Shown here one piece after another: positions 34,217 to 43,347 of a stretch of 64,000 nt of DNA (the first letter of the stretch is position 1; each line of letters begins with the position of its first letter). The stretch is from Candidatus Hydrogenedentota bacterium (GTDB lineage Bacteria; Hydrogenedentota; Hydrogenedentia; Hydrogenedentales; SLHB01): the NCBI GenBank assembly GCA_029552745.1, contig JAKPDK010000152.1, positions 186,001 to 250,000 on the forward strand, in the 5' to 3' direction. The position numbers and the translations under genes were made by a program. The notes under the pieces were generated by a model, which did not search any database, was not told the origin of the DNA, and was given only the letters and a program-made list of their open reading frames with translations.

Positions 34217-35815
34217 ATGTCCCGTTTCGCATTAACTTTCTGCAAGGAGGGGGTTTTTGTCTCTTCGGCGATCATTGCGGACAAGCCTCTCATTGTCGGA
34301 CGAGCGAACGAGTGCGATGTTCGACTATTAGACAATATGGTCTCGCGAAAACACGCCCGTCTTTGGATTGAAAATGGTCAGCTTTTCATAGAAGATTTAG
34401 GTTCAAGAAATGGAACCTATCTGAACCGCGAGCGAATAACCAAGAGCCAACTTCATCCTGGTTCCGAAGTCACCTTGGGCACCCATACCTTATCCGTAGA
34501 GTCTGAGGAGGAACAGAAGACTTTAGTGGATACAAGTTCTCTGATTCCGTTCGACAAAGCCAGCGATATCTACGTTAAAGCCACCCAAGAGGAAGGCAAG
34601 GGGTATCTCCCAATACTGTATCGCGCTGCGCAGCTCATGGGAACTGTGTCCGACCTGGACACGCTCCTCCGAGAGGTGCTCAAAGTAATATTGGATTCGA
34701 TGCATATCCGCAGAGGTTTCATTTTGACCTTATCGCCCGACAATCGAGAACCTAAAATTCGCGCGGCCCTTCCGGAAGGGGAGGTATCTGCTTGTCCGCC
34801 GTTAAGTCGAACGTTGCTGCGCAGTGTGTTTGAAGAAAAATCCGCGATTCTCACAGTTAATGCTCTGGAGGACAAGCGGTTTGACTCTTCCGAGAGTGTG
34901 ATCGCTCATAACATCCACAGTGCGATGTGCGTGCCTTTGTGCGGTCGAAATGACCTTCTTGGCGCGCTGTATGTAGACTCGGGAAAAGACACGATTGTAT
35001 TTACAAATGATGATCTCGAGTTACTCACAGCGTTGGGACGCGTAATCGGAATGGCCATTGAGAACAGTCTACTTCAGGAAGAGAAATTACGAAATGAGCG
35101 GCTAGCGGCGATCGGTCAGGCTACTGCGGGCATTGGACACTGCGTGAAAGGCCTCCTGGCAGGTTTGAAAGGTGGTGCTGAGTTCGTGGAACGAGGCGTG
35201 AAAGACTCCGATTGGGAATGGGTGAGGAAAGGCTGTGACTTAGTGAATCGGGTTTCGGATCGTATAGAAGAGTTGGTAATGAACCTAATGACGTTCTCAC
35301 GCGATCCCAAGCCTCTCTTTGGCCCGGTGAACCTGCCAGCACTTGTGGAAGAAGTCTTCTCGGCGATTCGCCCCCGCGCAGAGAAACGAAATGTCTCGTT
35401 GGAATTACAAATCAAAGAGGAACTGCCAGAAGTGTATGCGGACAACCAGGATATTTTTCGTGTTCTGATGAATCTCGTAAACAACGGCGTCGATGCCTGT
35501 GAGGGGAAAGGCGGCAAGGTTTCTGTTCTGTTGCGAAAAGATGATGACGGTTTTTACATTGAAGTATCAGATACGGGTTGTGGAATCCCTCCGGAAGTGG
35601 CTGATAGACTATTTCAGGCTTTTGTCAGTACCAAAGGCTCGCGTGGGACGGGACTAGGCTTGGCATGTTGTGACAGGCTGGTACGCGCACATCATGGGGA
35701 GATTTGGGTGGAAACTTCACCCGGAAAAGGCACAACGTTCACTGTCTTTTTGCCACAAAAACCCTTACAGGCAGGGCAAAACCACCCGCATCGTCCCACT
35801 TTGCTAATGAGATAG
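34217..35815 (+). CDS. FHA-GAF histidine kinase
   Basis: A 532-residue cytosolic kinase. The FHA domain (22-95) has Gly28-Arg29, Ser43-Arg-Lys-His46 and Asn65-Gly66 for phosphothreonine binding. A GAF domain spans about 135-285. The dimerisation/phosphorylation helix is ERLAAIGQATAGIGHCVKG with His308; the residue after the His is Cys, where most kinases have Glu. The ATPase has NLVNNGVDA (419-427), DTGCG (452-456) and RGTGLGLA. Kinases with the FHA-GAF-HATPase order usually pair with sigma-54 activators; an NtrC-type regulator lies at 39965 but is not adjacent. The link to Ser/Thr phosphorylation comes from the FHA domain. No Ser/Thr kinase is in the window. Confidence 0.9.
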   Translation: MSRFALTFCKEGVFVSSAIIADKPLIVGRANECDVRLLDNMVSRKHARLWIENGQLFIEDLGSRNGTYLNRERITKSQLHPGSEVTLGTHTLSVESEEEQKTLVDTSSLIPFDKASDIYVKATQEEGKGYLPILYRAAQLMGTVSDLDTLLREVLKVILDSMHIRRGFILTLSPDNREPKIRAALPEGEVSACPPLSRTLLRSVFEEKSAILTVNALEDKRFDSSESVIAHNIHSAMCVPLCGRNDLLGALYVDSGKDTIVFTNDDLELLTALGRVIGMAIENSLLQEEKLRNERLAAIGQATAGIGHCVKGLLAGLKGGAEFVERGVKDSDWEWVRKGCDLVNRVSDRIEELVMNLMTFSRDPKPLFGPVNLPALVEEVFSAIRPRAEKRNVSLELQIKEELPEVYADNQDIFRVLMNLVNNGVDACEGKGGKVSVLLRKDDDGFYIEVSDTGCGIPPEVADRLFQAFVSTKGSRGTGLGLACCDRLVRAHHGEIWVETSPGKGTTFTVFLPQKPLQAGQNHPHRPTLLMR

Positions 35816-35888
35816 AATAGTTCTTCCTACGTACGACCGACAAAAGAAGAGAACACAGAATGATTCTACGTGGAAGAATTAAGTCTCA

Positions 35889-37214
35889 TTACGGCGATGG
35901 CCAGTGTTGCCGCAAAAAATGCACAGCCTGTTCTTTGGTCTGCACAATTCCTTCGAGTTGGGCATCTTCTATTCGGTCCAAAATCTCTGTAAAAACAGGA
36001 CCGGGTTTGTAACCCAAAGCAATCAAGTCGTTCCCGGTCAGTAGAGGTGCAGGGCGTAAAGTCTCCTGCTTCTGCTCGCTAATATACTGCTGAATCTGCC
36101 GAATAACCTCCAACGAACGATGGCTGGCTAAACAATCCAACCTTCCCAGTTCCAGCAGTTCAGGAAAACCCTCTTCGCGGATAAATCGTTTGCGTTTGCT
36201 TTCTTTCATTTCTAAAACGCGGGGGAGTTTCATGTGGTTTTTGACCAACCAAACGATCCGTTCTGTTTCCCTGTTGGACATTCGCAGACGAGCACAAATC
36301 TCCGCGGCAATTTCAGCACCAATCTTGTCGTGATTGTTGAAACGTATGCGATCTCCCAACGACCAGGTTTTAGGTTTGCCTATGTCATGAAGCAACACAC
36401 CAAAAGCCAGTGTGACGCTCGGGTTTTGCATAAACTCCAACATCAGGAGCGTATGGGTAAAAACATCGCCTTCTGGATGAAACTCAGCGGGTTGGGTGAC
36501 GCCCTTCATGGCAGACACTTCGGGCAAAAGATGAGGCAGTAATTCCGTACGATCTAGGAGTTCGAAACCCGACCGTGCGTTCCCTTCCGTTAAGATCTTT
36601 ACGAGTTCTTCGCGTATCCTTTCCGGACTTGTCTTTACGATATTTGCCGCATACTTAAGAATAGCCTCTTCCGTGACGGAATCTATCTGAAAGTCAAGAC
36701 GCGCCGAAAAACGAACTGCACGCAGTAACCTTAGGTAATCTTCTTCAAATCGTTTTTCGGGCGCTCCAACCGTCCGGATTATCTTCATCTGGAGGTCTTG
36801 TTTGCCCCCAACATAGTCCAAAACTTCATTCGTTTCGGGGTCAAGAAACATTGCATTAATAGTGAAGTCCCTACGAAAAGCATCCGCTATCTCGTCAGAA
36901 AACTTTACAAAACTGGGGCGCCGCCCATCCTCATAGGGTCCGTCCGTACGAAACGTCGCCACTTCAAAGATTCCCTCTGGACAGACGACTTTTAGGACCC
37001 CGAATTCCGCTCCAACCGGGATTGTTCTCGGAAAGAGATTTGCCACCTCTTCAGGACGAGCATTTGTAGCAATGTCGTAGTCCTTCGGGGAGATTCCCAT
37101 AAGTAAATCGCGCACACAACCGCCTGCCAACAAGGCGCGAAAACCGGCATCGCGAAGACGCCGGCAAATTTGTTCCGCGGTTCGTCGTCTGACGTCGTCA
37201 GGTAGGTCAATCAT
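35889..37214 (-). CDS. cca: tRNA nucleotidyltransferase/poly(A) polymerase family protein with HD domain
   Basis: A 441-residue class II nucleotidyltransferase. The catalytic head has LAGGCVRDLLMGISPKDYDIAT with the two metal-binding Asp, then RRDFTINAMFLD, followed by the neck segment EDYLRLLRAVRFSARLDF. An HD domain (LLHDIGKPKTW) and a C-terminal tail complete it. Family members add CCA to tRNA 3' ends, add only A or CC, or polyadenylate RNA; these cannot be told apart by eye. The HD domain in bacterial CCA enzymes has phosphohydrolase activity. ATG 37214 (MIDLPDD) is favoured over the longer in-frame start at 37283. It overlaps the end of the giant membrane-protein gene by 8 bp, so translation may be coupled. 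Confidence 0.9.
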   Translation of the reverse strand: MIDLPDDVRRRTAEQICRRLRDAGFRALLAGGCVRDLLMGISPKDYDIATNARPEEVANLFPRTIPVGAEFGVLKVVCPEGIFEVATFRTDGPYEDGRRPSFVKFSDEIADAFRRDFTINAMFLDPETNEVLDYVGGKQDLQMKIIRTVGAPEKRFEEDYLRLLRAVRFSARLDFQIDSVTEEAILKYAANIVKTSPERIREELVKILTEGNARSGFELLDRTELLPHLLPEVSAMKGVTQPAEFHPEGDVFTHTLLMLEFMQNPSVTLAFGVLLHDIGKPKTWSLGDRIRFNNHDKIGAEIAAEICARLRMSNRETERIVWLVKNHMKLPRVLEMKESKRKRFIREEGFPELLELGRLDCLASHRSLEVIRQIQQYISEQKQETLRPAPLLTGNDLIALGYKPGPVFTEILDRIEDAQLEGIVQTKEQAVHFLRQHWPSP

Positions 37215-39651
37215 CCGTGTGGTTCTTTTGTTGCACTCTGGCCGAAGACGCAGGCCATTTCCCCCAAAACTTCCATAATACACTAATGATTAAGAGAACC
37301 ATACAACCTATAGCAATGATCTGATAAACAAGAGGAAGCATAGGCAAGTCATAAAGAATAACGCGTATGCCTGAGATACCTAGCACGAACAGAGCACTCC
37401 AAACATACCTTGCTTCGTGAAAGACCGAACCTAACGCAAGGATCAGCGCTGCCTCCGCAACCCATAACAGAGTCACATGTTTCGGAGCGCCAATCTCATT
37501 GAGAACAAATACTCCGAGAATCCCCGGTAAGGCAATCAGCACTGTGCGCGCCGGCTGGAAAACATCTCGGAACGCAGGCCAACGCTTGGAGGCAACAAAC
37601 AACATACGCTCTGCCAGAATATATGTAGCCAGCATGGTTCCCAAGAAAAACAGCGAGGTTCGCAACTCTTCAGGAGTCTCAGGCATGTAGCGTATATGAC
37701 CAAAATAGGAGACCGTACCGTGCCCCATCGCAAAAGCGCCCGCAACGCCGGCGCCGGTGGTCCGGGTCAATAAACCGAAGCCGAGCAATCCAAGCGCTAA
37801 AAGGTTTTCACCCAAAGCAGTATATGGATGTACCAATACCACCCGTAGAACGAGAGTCGCAGAAAAAGACACGTAAAGAGCAGGCAAAGACCTCAATATG
37901 TAATTAACAAAAGTCGGTTCTTGATAGGTTCCTTTGATCAATCGTTCCCAAAAAACACCACAAAACAAAAGCGACAGACACAAAAAAGCCGATAAACTAA
38001 CAAACTGGGATTGGTTCGTAAACTCGCCGGAACGCACAAAAATCCTAACCCAGAAGGCGGCATGCGCGCCGAATAGAATAAGAACACCGCAGACCTTCTC
38101 CGTAGTGCTGCGTGACAAGAAACCTAGAAGAAAAAGGACAATGCCTAATGCAGCCAGCATAAATGGGATATTCATTTCACGATGGAAATCTTTGAGAACA
38201 AGAAACACTAATAAACTCGATGCGAGCCCTGAATGAAACACCGCGAACGTATCACCAAAGGGAAGAGTTTGCGCTTCAACTTGCGGCAAATTACCCTTTA
38301 ATGATCTTCGGAGAGACCATTGATACATCCTTGCAATGAAAAGGAAAAGAAAGGCAACCAGACCCAAATGAAACCAGTTCGCGGGCACCGAAAACCCCAA
38401 TAGGTTCAATCGTCCGCTGTAACTGACCTCCGGCAGACATCCCAAAAACACGATCAAAGAAAGAAAAAGGTTCAATGCTCGGAAAAAAAGAAAACCGCTA
38501 TACACATAAAATCCAGCAATAGCAAGGCTTTCAAATGCCAGAACAAGCCAAAGATACCGTAGTCCCAAATACCCTACCACGCCGTAACTTGTCAGGATCA
38601 CTCCAAGCAATGTCAGAACGCGGGTACCCCAATTCATGCGAGACAGGTCCCTGCTCATGTAAGATGCCATGAGGAGATCGTTTAAGCCTAGAATAACACC
38701 ATATGAATAAAGAAAAACCGGGTGGATAAATTTGATAACAGTGAAGACTGAACCCAAAAAGAACAGGGTGAGTAATGGCAACATGCTTTGGGCAAATATG
38801 GAAGAGTGGCTCATGCTATTCAGATGCCTGGCGCCAAGATTCTTCAGTAAAATTGTTGAACTAAGGAGGAGAAAAAGAAGCCCGTATTGGTACGCGAGTT
38901 GTCCCTTCTGCGCCGCCTCTCCACATAATAACCCGCCAAATAGATAAACAATAGCGAGATTTACAAACAGTGAAACCCTCCATTTGGGATGAATGTAGGT
39001 TAAGAATGACGATACAAGTGCAAGACCAAAACCAAGATAAATGTAAGATTTCGGTATAATTGCCTCATGAATAAAAAATGCATCACAAAGAGAAACGAAG
39101 ACCCCCAAGGAGACTATCGCTGCTGCCATACGAAACCCGAGCAAATAAGGTAGGGCGTAGCACACAACAGTGGAAAAGGCAAGGGCGGCACGAATCACAT
39201 GGAACTTGTATTCTTGCTGAGGCACGTGCAACGCGAACCAGTAGACACATCCGTGGAAAAACACCAACGAAAGCCCTAGAAGCATCTTGGCTATCGGTTC
39301 TGTCTCCGTTCCACGTCGTAACGCCAAAACAAGACATAAAAAGGCAACTGTAATTATCGCTGCTGTAAGAGAAATTGACCTTTCTGGAAAGGCTCGGGTC
39401 GAATAGATGCTACCCAAACCACCCAAAACGATCATAATTAGAACAATAAAAACACCCGACAGAAAACGCGCCGAGTGAACGTCCTCCTTTTTATCCTGAC
39501 TGGTTGAAGGGTCTTGAGAGGTAGTAGTCTGCGTCAACTGAGAAACAGGAGACTTCACGCTTTCTCTCTTACGTTCGATGAAGGAACGTAACTCGGTATT
39601 TTCGGTACGCAACCGTTGAATCTCATTTTGCATTTCGTGAAAAGTATTCAT
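37207..39651 (-). CDS. Very hydrophobic polytopic membrane protein with N-terminal coiled coil (DUF2339-like)
   Basis: An 814-residue integral membrane protein with roughly 22-25 hydrophobic helices. The N-terminus is a short heptad coil (MQNEIQRLRTENTELRSFIERK) and a Ser/Thr/Gln-rich linker, then helices fill the rest. The closing helices (GIRVILYDLPMLPLVYQIIAI and the following VLLIISVLWKF) resemble the end of DUF2339 membrane proteins, and the early coiled coil fits the same family. No transport or catalytic motif is evident. ATG 39651 is used; only a TTG (39666) lies further upstream. The ribosome site is weak. The 3' end overlaps the cca start. Confidence 0.72.
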   Translation of the reverse strand: MNTFHEMQNEIQRLRTENTELRSFIERKRESVKSPVSQLTQTTTSQDPSTSQDKKEDVHSARFLSGVFIVLIMIVLGGLGSIYSTRAFPERSISLTAAIITVAFLCLVLALRRGTETEPIAKMLLGLSLVFFHGCVYWFALHVPQQEYKFHVIRAALAFSTVVCYALPYLLGFRMAAAIVSLGVFVSLCDAFFIHEAIIPKSYIYLGFGLALVSSFLTYIHPKWRVSLFVNLAIVYLFGGLLCGEAAQKGQLAYQYGLLFLLLSSTILLKNLGARHLNSMSHSSIFAQSMLPLLTLFFLGSVFTVIKFIHPVFLYSYGVILGLNDLLMASYMSRDLSRMNWGTRVLTLLGVILTSYGVVGYLGLRYLWLVLAFESLAIAGFYVYSGFLFFRALNLFLSLIVFLGCLPEVSYSGRLNLLGFSVPANWFHLGLVAFLFLFIARMYQWSLRRSLKGNLPQVEAQTLPFGDTFAVFHSGLASSLLVFLVLKDFHREMNIPFMLAALGIVLFLLGFLSRSTTEKVCGVLILFGAHAAFWVRIFVRSGEFTNQSQFVSLSAFLCLSLLFCGVFWERLIKGTYQEPTFVNYILRSLPALYVSFSATLVLRVVLVHPYTALGENLLALGLLGFGLLTRTTGAGVAGAFAMGHGTVSYFGHIRYMPETPEELRTSLFFLGTMLATYILAERMLFVASKRWPAFRDVFQPARTVLIALPGILGVFVLNEIGAPKHVTLLWVAEAALILALGSVFHEARYVWSALFVLGISGIRVILYDLPMLPLVYQIIAIGCMVLLIISVLWKFWGKWPASSARVQQKNHTDD

Positions 39652-39766
39652 TTCTACCAATGCCAACCGCTAAAAACTCTAGGGGGTCATACGCATTGAA
39701 CACCTCCAATGAAGCTGATTATACTCCAAAAGCATTAGAATAAGGCTTCAAATGGAGAGAAGGCAT

Positions 39767-39934
39767 ATGACGTTCCTAGGCATTATTTTGACGCTTATCG
39801 GTATTTTGGGCGCATTGATTGTATTCGGAGGCTTTTATCGTTTCCCGTCACCAATGAACAACCTGCAGTCTTGGATCATCGTTGCGGTAGTTGGTGTCGT
39901 TCTTTATATTCTCACGAGACGTCCGATGGACTGA
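39767..39934 (+). CDS. Small membrane protein, two helices
   Basis: A 55-residue protein: MTFLGIILTLIGILGALIVFGGFYRF forms one membrane helix, then a short loop, then SWIIVAVVGVVLYILTRR. A purine-rich stretch (GGAGAGAAGG) precedes ATG 39767; ATG 39752 would add five polar residues. Nothing is known about function. The size and hydrophobicity pattern make it more likely real than a chance frame. It lies alone between two minus-strand genes. Confidence 0.55.
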   Translation: MTFLGIILTLIGILGALIVFGGFYRFPSPMNNLQSWIIVAVVGVVLYILTRRPMD

Positions 39935-39964
39935 CGAACAACGCTTAGGTCATTGCCGTAACCC

Positions 39965-41323
39965 TTATTCCAGACCATACTTCTGTATCTTGTATTGAAG
40001 CGTGGTGCGCTTGAGTCCCAAGTGCTCGGCCGCCTTCGTTTTGTTCCAACGGAAACGTTCTAGGGCGGCGTAAATCATCTGAGATTCCAACTCATCTGTC
40101 CGCTCGATCAAAGAAGCTGTCTCCGGCGGCTGTCCAGGTTCCTCCTCGGGTGGTTCTTGGACAAAAGCCATATCGGGAGGGATTTCCTGCATTGTAATGA
40201 TATCTCCCTCGGCCAACACGGCTGCGCGCTCCAGGATGTTTTCCAATTCCCGGACGTTTCCCGGCCAGGGATATCTCATGAAAAAGCTCATCACGTCATC
40301 GCTCACACCGACAATTCTTTTACCTGTTTCGGAACTAAACTTCTTCAAGAAATGCTCCACGAGAGCAGGGATATCATCGGGACGTTTTCTGAGGGGCTCC
40401 AATTTGATCGAGAATACGTTTAATCGGTAAAAAAAATCCTCCCGAAAACGACCTTCGGCAATTGCCTCTTTCAGGTCACGGTTCGTTGCTGCAACTACCC
40501 TAACGTCTACTCGAATCGGTTCCGAACCGCCGACCCGTTCAAATTCTCCTTCTTGCAATACGCGCAGTAACTTCGTTTGAATCGCCGGATCAATTTCGCC
40601 GACCTCGTCAAGGAATAATGTTCCCATATGCGCGCGTTCGAAGCGCCCTATTCGTCGTGCAGACGCCCCCGTAAACGCACCACGTTCATGACCAAAAAGC
40701 TCGCTCTCTAAAACGCCTGGAGCAAGAGCAGCGCAATTTAAGGCAATAAATGGTTTTGTTCGGCGGGGACTACACTCGTGGATGGCACGGGCCACAAGTT
40801 CCTTTCCTGTCCCGCTGGGTCCTGTAATCAAAACCGAACTTTTGCTCGGACCGATTTTTTCTATCATTCGCAAAACCTGTTTTGTGTGGGAACTTTCCCC
40901 AATAATGCGTCGAGACACGGGAGACGGAGAAAAACTGGGCTCTTCCTCAGGTTTTGACTTCAGGATTTTGTCCACTTTAAGTTCTATCTCAGCCAACTTG
41001 AACGGCTTTGCAATAAAATCATGCGCCCCCAGCCTCATGGCTTCCACAGCGGTTTCAATACTTCCATACGCAGTAACTATGATGACGCTGGTATCTGGGG
41101 AAAACTGCCTGGCAGCCCGTAACACCCCCAAACCGTCGCGCCCTGGCATCCGCAAATCCGTAATAACGATGTCAAAAGACTGGGTTTGAATTAGTTCGAT
41201 AGCAGCATCGCCATTCGATGCGGTCGAGACACTGAATCCACGGTCCCGAAAGGCAGATTCTAATAGCTGCCGCATCCCTGCCTCGTCGTCGACAACCAAT
41301 ATTTTGTAGCTCTTTTCAGTCAT
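39965..41323 (-). CDS. Sigma-54-dependent response regulator (NtrC family)
   Basis: A 452-residue activator with three domains. Receiver (1-120): Asp56 in ITDLRMPGRDG and Lys106. AAA+ domain (about 138-370): Walker A GPSGTGKE (168-175), the sigma-54 contact loop GAFTGA (215-220), Walker B TLFLDE (235-240) and the sensor/R-finger region RFREDFFYRL. C-terminal Fis-type HTH: WNKTKAAEHLGLKRTTLQYKIQKYGL. Once phosphorylated it should form a ring that opens sigma-54 promoters. No cognate kinase lies beside it; the FHA-GAF kinase at 34217 and hybrid kinase at 5698 are candidates. The product of a sigma-54 gene must be encoded elsewhere. Confidence 0.95.
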   Translation of the reverse strand: MTEKSYKILVVDDEAGMRQLLESAFRDRGFSVSTASNGDAAIELIQTQSFDIVITDLRMPGRDGLGVLRAARQFSPDTSVIIVTAYGSIETAVEAMRLGAHDFIAKPFKLAEIELKVDKILKSKPEEEPSFSPSPVSRRIIGESSHTKQVLRMIEKIGPSKSSVLITGPSGTGKELVARAIHECSPRRTKPFIALNCAALAPGVLESELFGHERGAFTGASARRIGRFERAHMGTLFLDEVGEIDPAIQTKLLRVLQEGEFERVGGSEPIRVDVRVVAATNRDLKEAIAEGRFREDFFYRLNVFSIKLEPLRKRPDDIPALVEHFLKKFSSETGKRIVGVSDDVMSFFMRYPWPGNVRELENILERAAVLAEGDIITMQEIPPDMAFVQEPPEEEPGQPPETASLIERTDELESQMIYAALERFRWNKTKAAEHLGLKRTTLQYKIQKYGLE

Positions 41324-41461
41324 CTGAGGCCGTCCAACCCTCCAACGGAGAAAGCTGTCATCGTTTAAGTCTCTGACTCAACTAGACTTTACCACTTAAA
41401 ACCCCTTATCGTCAAAGAATATTTACAAAATGAACTGATTATCTCATAATTCATATATTTA

Positions 41462-41755
41462 TCACTCTGTGCCGAACAGTCTTTCAAAGTTTTTTATGGC
41501 ATCATTACGGACATCTTTGCTTCGGACTTCCTCGTCAGAGTCCCGAAACTCAAATTCGTCGCAAAAGTTGGCGCCGGTTTTGTCGGAAACCCACTCGGTA
41601 TTGGGAATAGCGCACTCATTATGAAAGGCTGGATTGTAGAATCGACAGTTTCGACAACAGTGTAGATACGCTGAACAACGCTCGCAGTATTCTTTAACCC
41701 CCGGTGATTTTTTCTCACTTATCCAGGGATGTCCGCATGCATGACATTTTTTCAT
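41462..41755 (-). CDS. Small Cys-rich protein, probable zinc ribbon
   Basis: A 97-residue protein with nine Cys in its first 65 residues: an N-terminal CxxC (CHACGHPW), a second CxxC (EYCERC), then HCCRNCRFYNPAFHNEC and a final Cys in ANFCDEFEF. The spacing suggests two zinc-binding knuckles. The tail (66-97) is acidic and unstructured-looking. ATG 41755 has AAGGG seven bases upstream; the frame from 41776 lacks one. It is 138 bp upstream of the NtrC-type gene in the same direction. No function known; I recall similar short Cys-rich proteins in anaerobes but cannot name a family. Confidence 0.7.
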   Translation of the reverse strand: MKKCHACGHPWISEKKSPGVKEYCERCSAYLHCCRNCRFYNPAFHNECAIPNTEWVSDKTGANFCDEFEFRDSDEEVRSKDVRNDAIKNFERLFGTE

Positions 41756-42019
41756 GAGTCGACCCTTCATCAACACGTGTGATCAACGCCTTGATTATAT
41801 CATCCTATGTCAGGAGATTCCCGTTGCGACGTTTCACAGTCTCTACACTAAACAGCAACATTTCAGAAAAGCTTGGGTGGTGGCTCCCAAACCTTCTTGA
41901 CTTACGTTCACACGTTGGGCATTCTACTGATCAGCCTAAAACCTGTTTTTACATATTATGAATATTGTCATTGCATTCTCATAACAAAAACAATTAGCGG
42001 TAGCAGAGACCAAAGCAAA

Positions 42020-43180
42020 ATGACCGAGGAACCCCCAAAAATACTGATTGCAGACGATCAGGAAGTCAATATTGAGGTGATGCGCCACTTCTTGGCTCCA
42101 AAAGGCTATGAGATTTTTGCCGCTCTGGGAGGAAAAGAAGCGCTGGACGTTGTCACCAAAATCATGCCCGATGTTATCATATTGGACCTGGTCATGCCGG
42201 ACATGAACGGCTACGAAGTGTGCCAAGCTATTAAAAATAATCCACAGTCCCGACACATTCCGGTAATCATTTTAACGGGGGCACCGCAAGAAGAAGCCAA
42301 CATTCGTGCCTTGGATTCGGGTGCAGATGATTTTCTGCAGCGACCCTTCAATGCGTCTTTTCTCGATGCAAGGATACGCAACTGCATACGCACAAAAAGG
42401 CTTCAAGACAATCTTTTGAAATACAAAGAGCAGCTTGAGGAATACAATACGTTGCTTGAAGTACGTGTCCAAGAAAGGACTCAACAGGTTGAACGTACAC
42501 AGTATGCTCTGCTCTTTTCGCTGGCAAAACTCGCGGAGTCCCGAGACCCGGAAACAGGCCGCCACCTGGAACGCATCAGGACTTATGCGAAGGAATTGAC
42601 GGCTGAATTAAAGAAAGATGCCTTCTTATCCGACGTACTAACGGATGATTTTTCTCAGACCTTGTTTCACGCATGTCCCTTGCACGACATCGGCAAAGTG
42701 GGAATCCCCGACCGAATCTTATTGAAACCGGGTAAATTGACCACCGAAGAATTCGAAATAATGAAAATGCACACGGAAATCGGGGGCGATACTCTCCTAT
42801 TGGCAGAAAAAGAAGCCGGAGGTAGCTCGTTGATAGCCATGGCACGCTCCATTGCCTATTACCATCATGAGCGGTGGGACGGTTCAGGATATCCAAAAGG
42901 ACTTGAAGGAGAAAACATACCTATCGAGGCTAGGATCGTCGGTCTTGCGGACTGCTACGATGCGTTAGTTTCCAGACGTGCTTATAAAGAGCCCTTCTCG
43001 CATGAAAAAGCCAGGGATATCATTCTTTCAGGAAGAGAAACTCAGTTCGACCCGAAAGTGGTGGATGCCTTTTTGAAGCTTGAAGATGTATTCCAGAACA
43101 CTAGAGAAGTTTTAACCGACACCGGAGAGACTCCTTTAATCCAACAAATCATGAGCCGTCTGGGCGTGACAGAATTTTAG
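42020..43180 (+). CDS. Response regulator with intact HD-GYP phosphodiesterase domain (RpfG-like)
   Basis: A 386-residue protein expected to hydrolyse cyclic-di-GMP (or cGAMP). The receiver (1-125) has Asp56 in ILDLVMPDMNG and Lys-equivalent region GADDFLQRPF, where the usual Lys is Arg108. A coiled linker (125-165) leads to HD-GYP: His182, His222-Asp223 (LHDIGKVGIPD), His251, His282-His283, GYP triad 290-292 and Asp311 (ADCYDAL). All recognised metal ligands are present. ATG 42020 begins MTEEPPKILIADD; the ORF from 41873 adds an unrelated stretch. The ribosome site is weak (AGAG about ten bases upstream). It provides the hydrolytic counterpart to the FHA-GGDEF protein at 16533. Confidence 0.92.
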   Translation: MTEEPPKILIADDQEVNIEVMRHFLAPKGYEIFAALGGKEALDVVTKIMPDVIILDLVMPDMNGYEVCQAIKNNPQSRHIPVIILTGAPQEEANIRALDSGADDFLQRPFNASFLDARIRNCIRTKRLQDNLLKYKEQLEEYNTLLEVRVQERTQQVERTQYALLFSLAKLAESRDPETGRHLERIRTYAKELTAELKKDAFLSDVLTDDFSQTLFHACPLHDIGKVGIPDRILLKPGKLTTEEFEIMKMHTEIGGDTLLLAEKEAGGSSLIAMARSIAYYHHERWDGSGYPKGLEGENIPIEARIVGLADCYDALVSRRAYKEPFSHEKARDIILSGRETQFDPKVVDAFLKLEDVFQNTREVLTDTGETPLIQQIMSRLGVTEF

Positions 43181-43347
43181 GAGGGGTCCTAAGAACTTGC
43201 CTTTGGCCCGTTGCGTTTCACCTGTCACGTCTTGAAACCGATGCGGACAAATACGGATTGTACAAGGATGAAAGCATTAAGCCCAACGATGTCGCGCTGG
43301 GATAACTGCTTGACTTACGTCCGCAACAAAAGAAAGGAGGTCATTGT

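Noticed and set aside
39652-41461. Sigma-54 (-24/-12) promoter near the NtrC-type gene
   Set aside because: No TGGC-N-TGC arrangement at correct spacing was found in the nearby gaps.
43177-43192. TTAGGA-GGGG-TCCTAA hairpin at the end of the HD-GYP gene
   Set aside because: Six-bp stem with no following T-tract.
41897-43320. TTGACTTACGT occurring twice in noncoding DNA (41897-41907 and 43310-43320)
   Set aside because: Resembles a repeated -35, but neither copy has a -10 at proper spacing and distances to the next genes differ. Short enough for chance.
43181-43347. Short frame in the gap, reading DADKYGLYKDESIKPNDVAL
   Set aside because: Looks peptide-like but has no start or ribosome site; possible gene remnant, not supportable.
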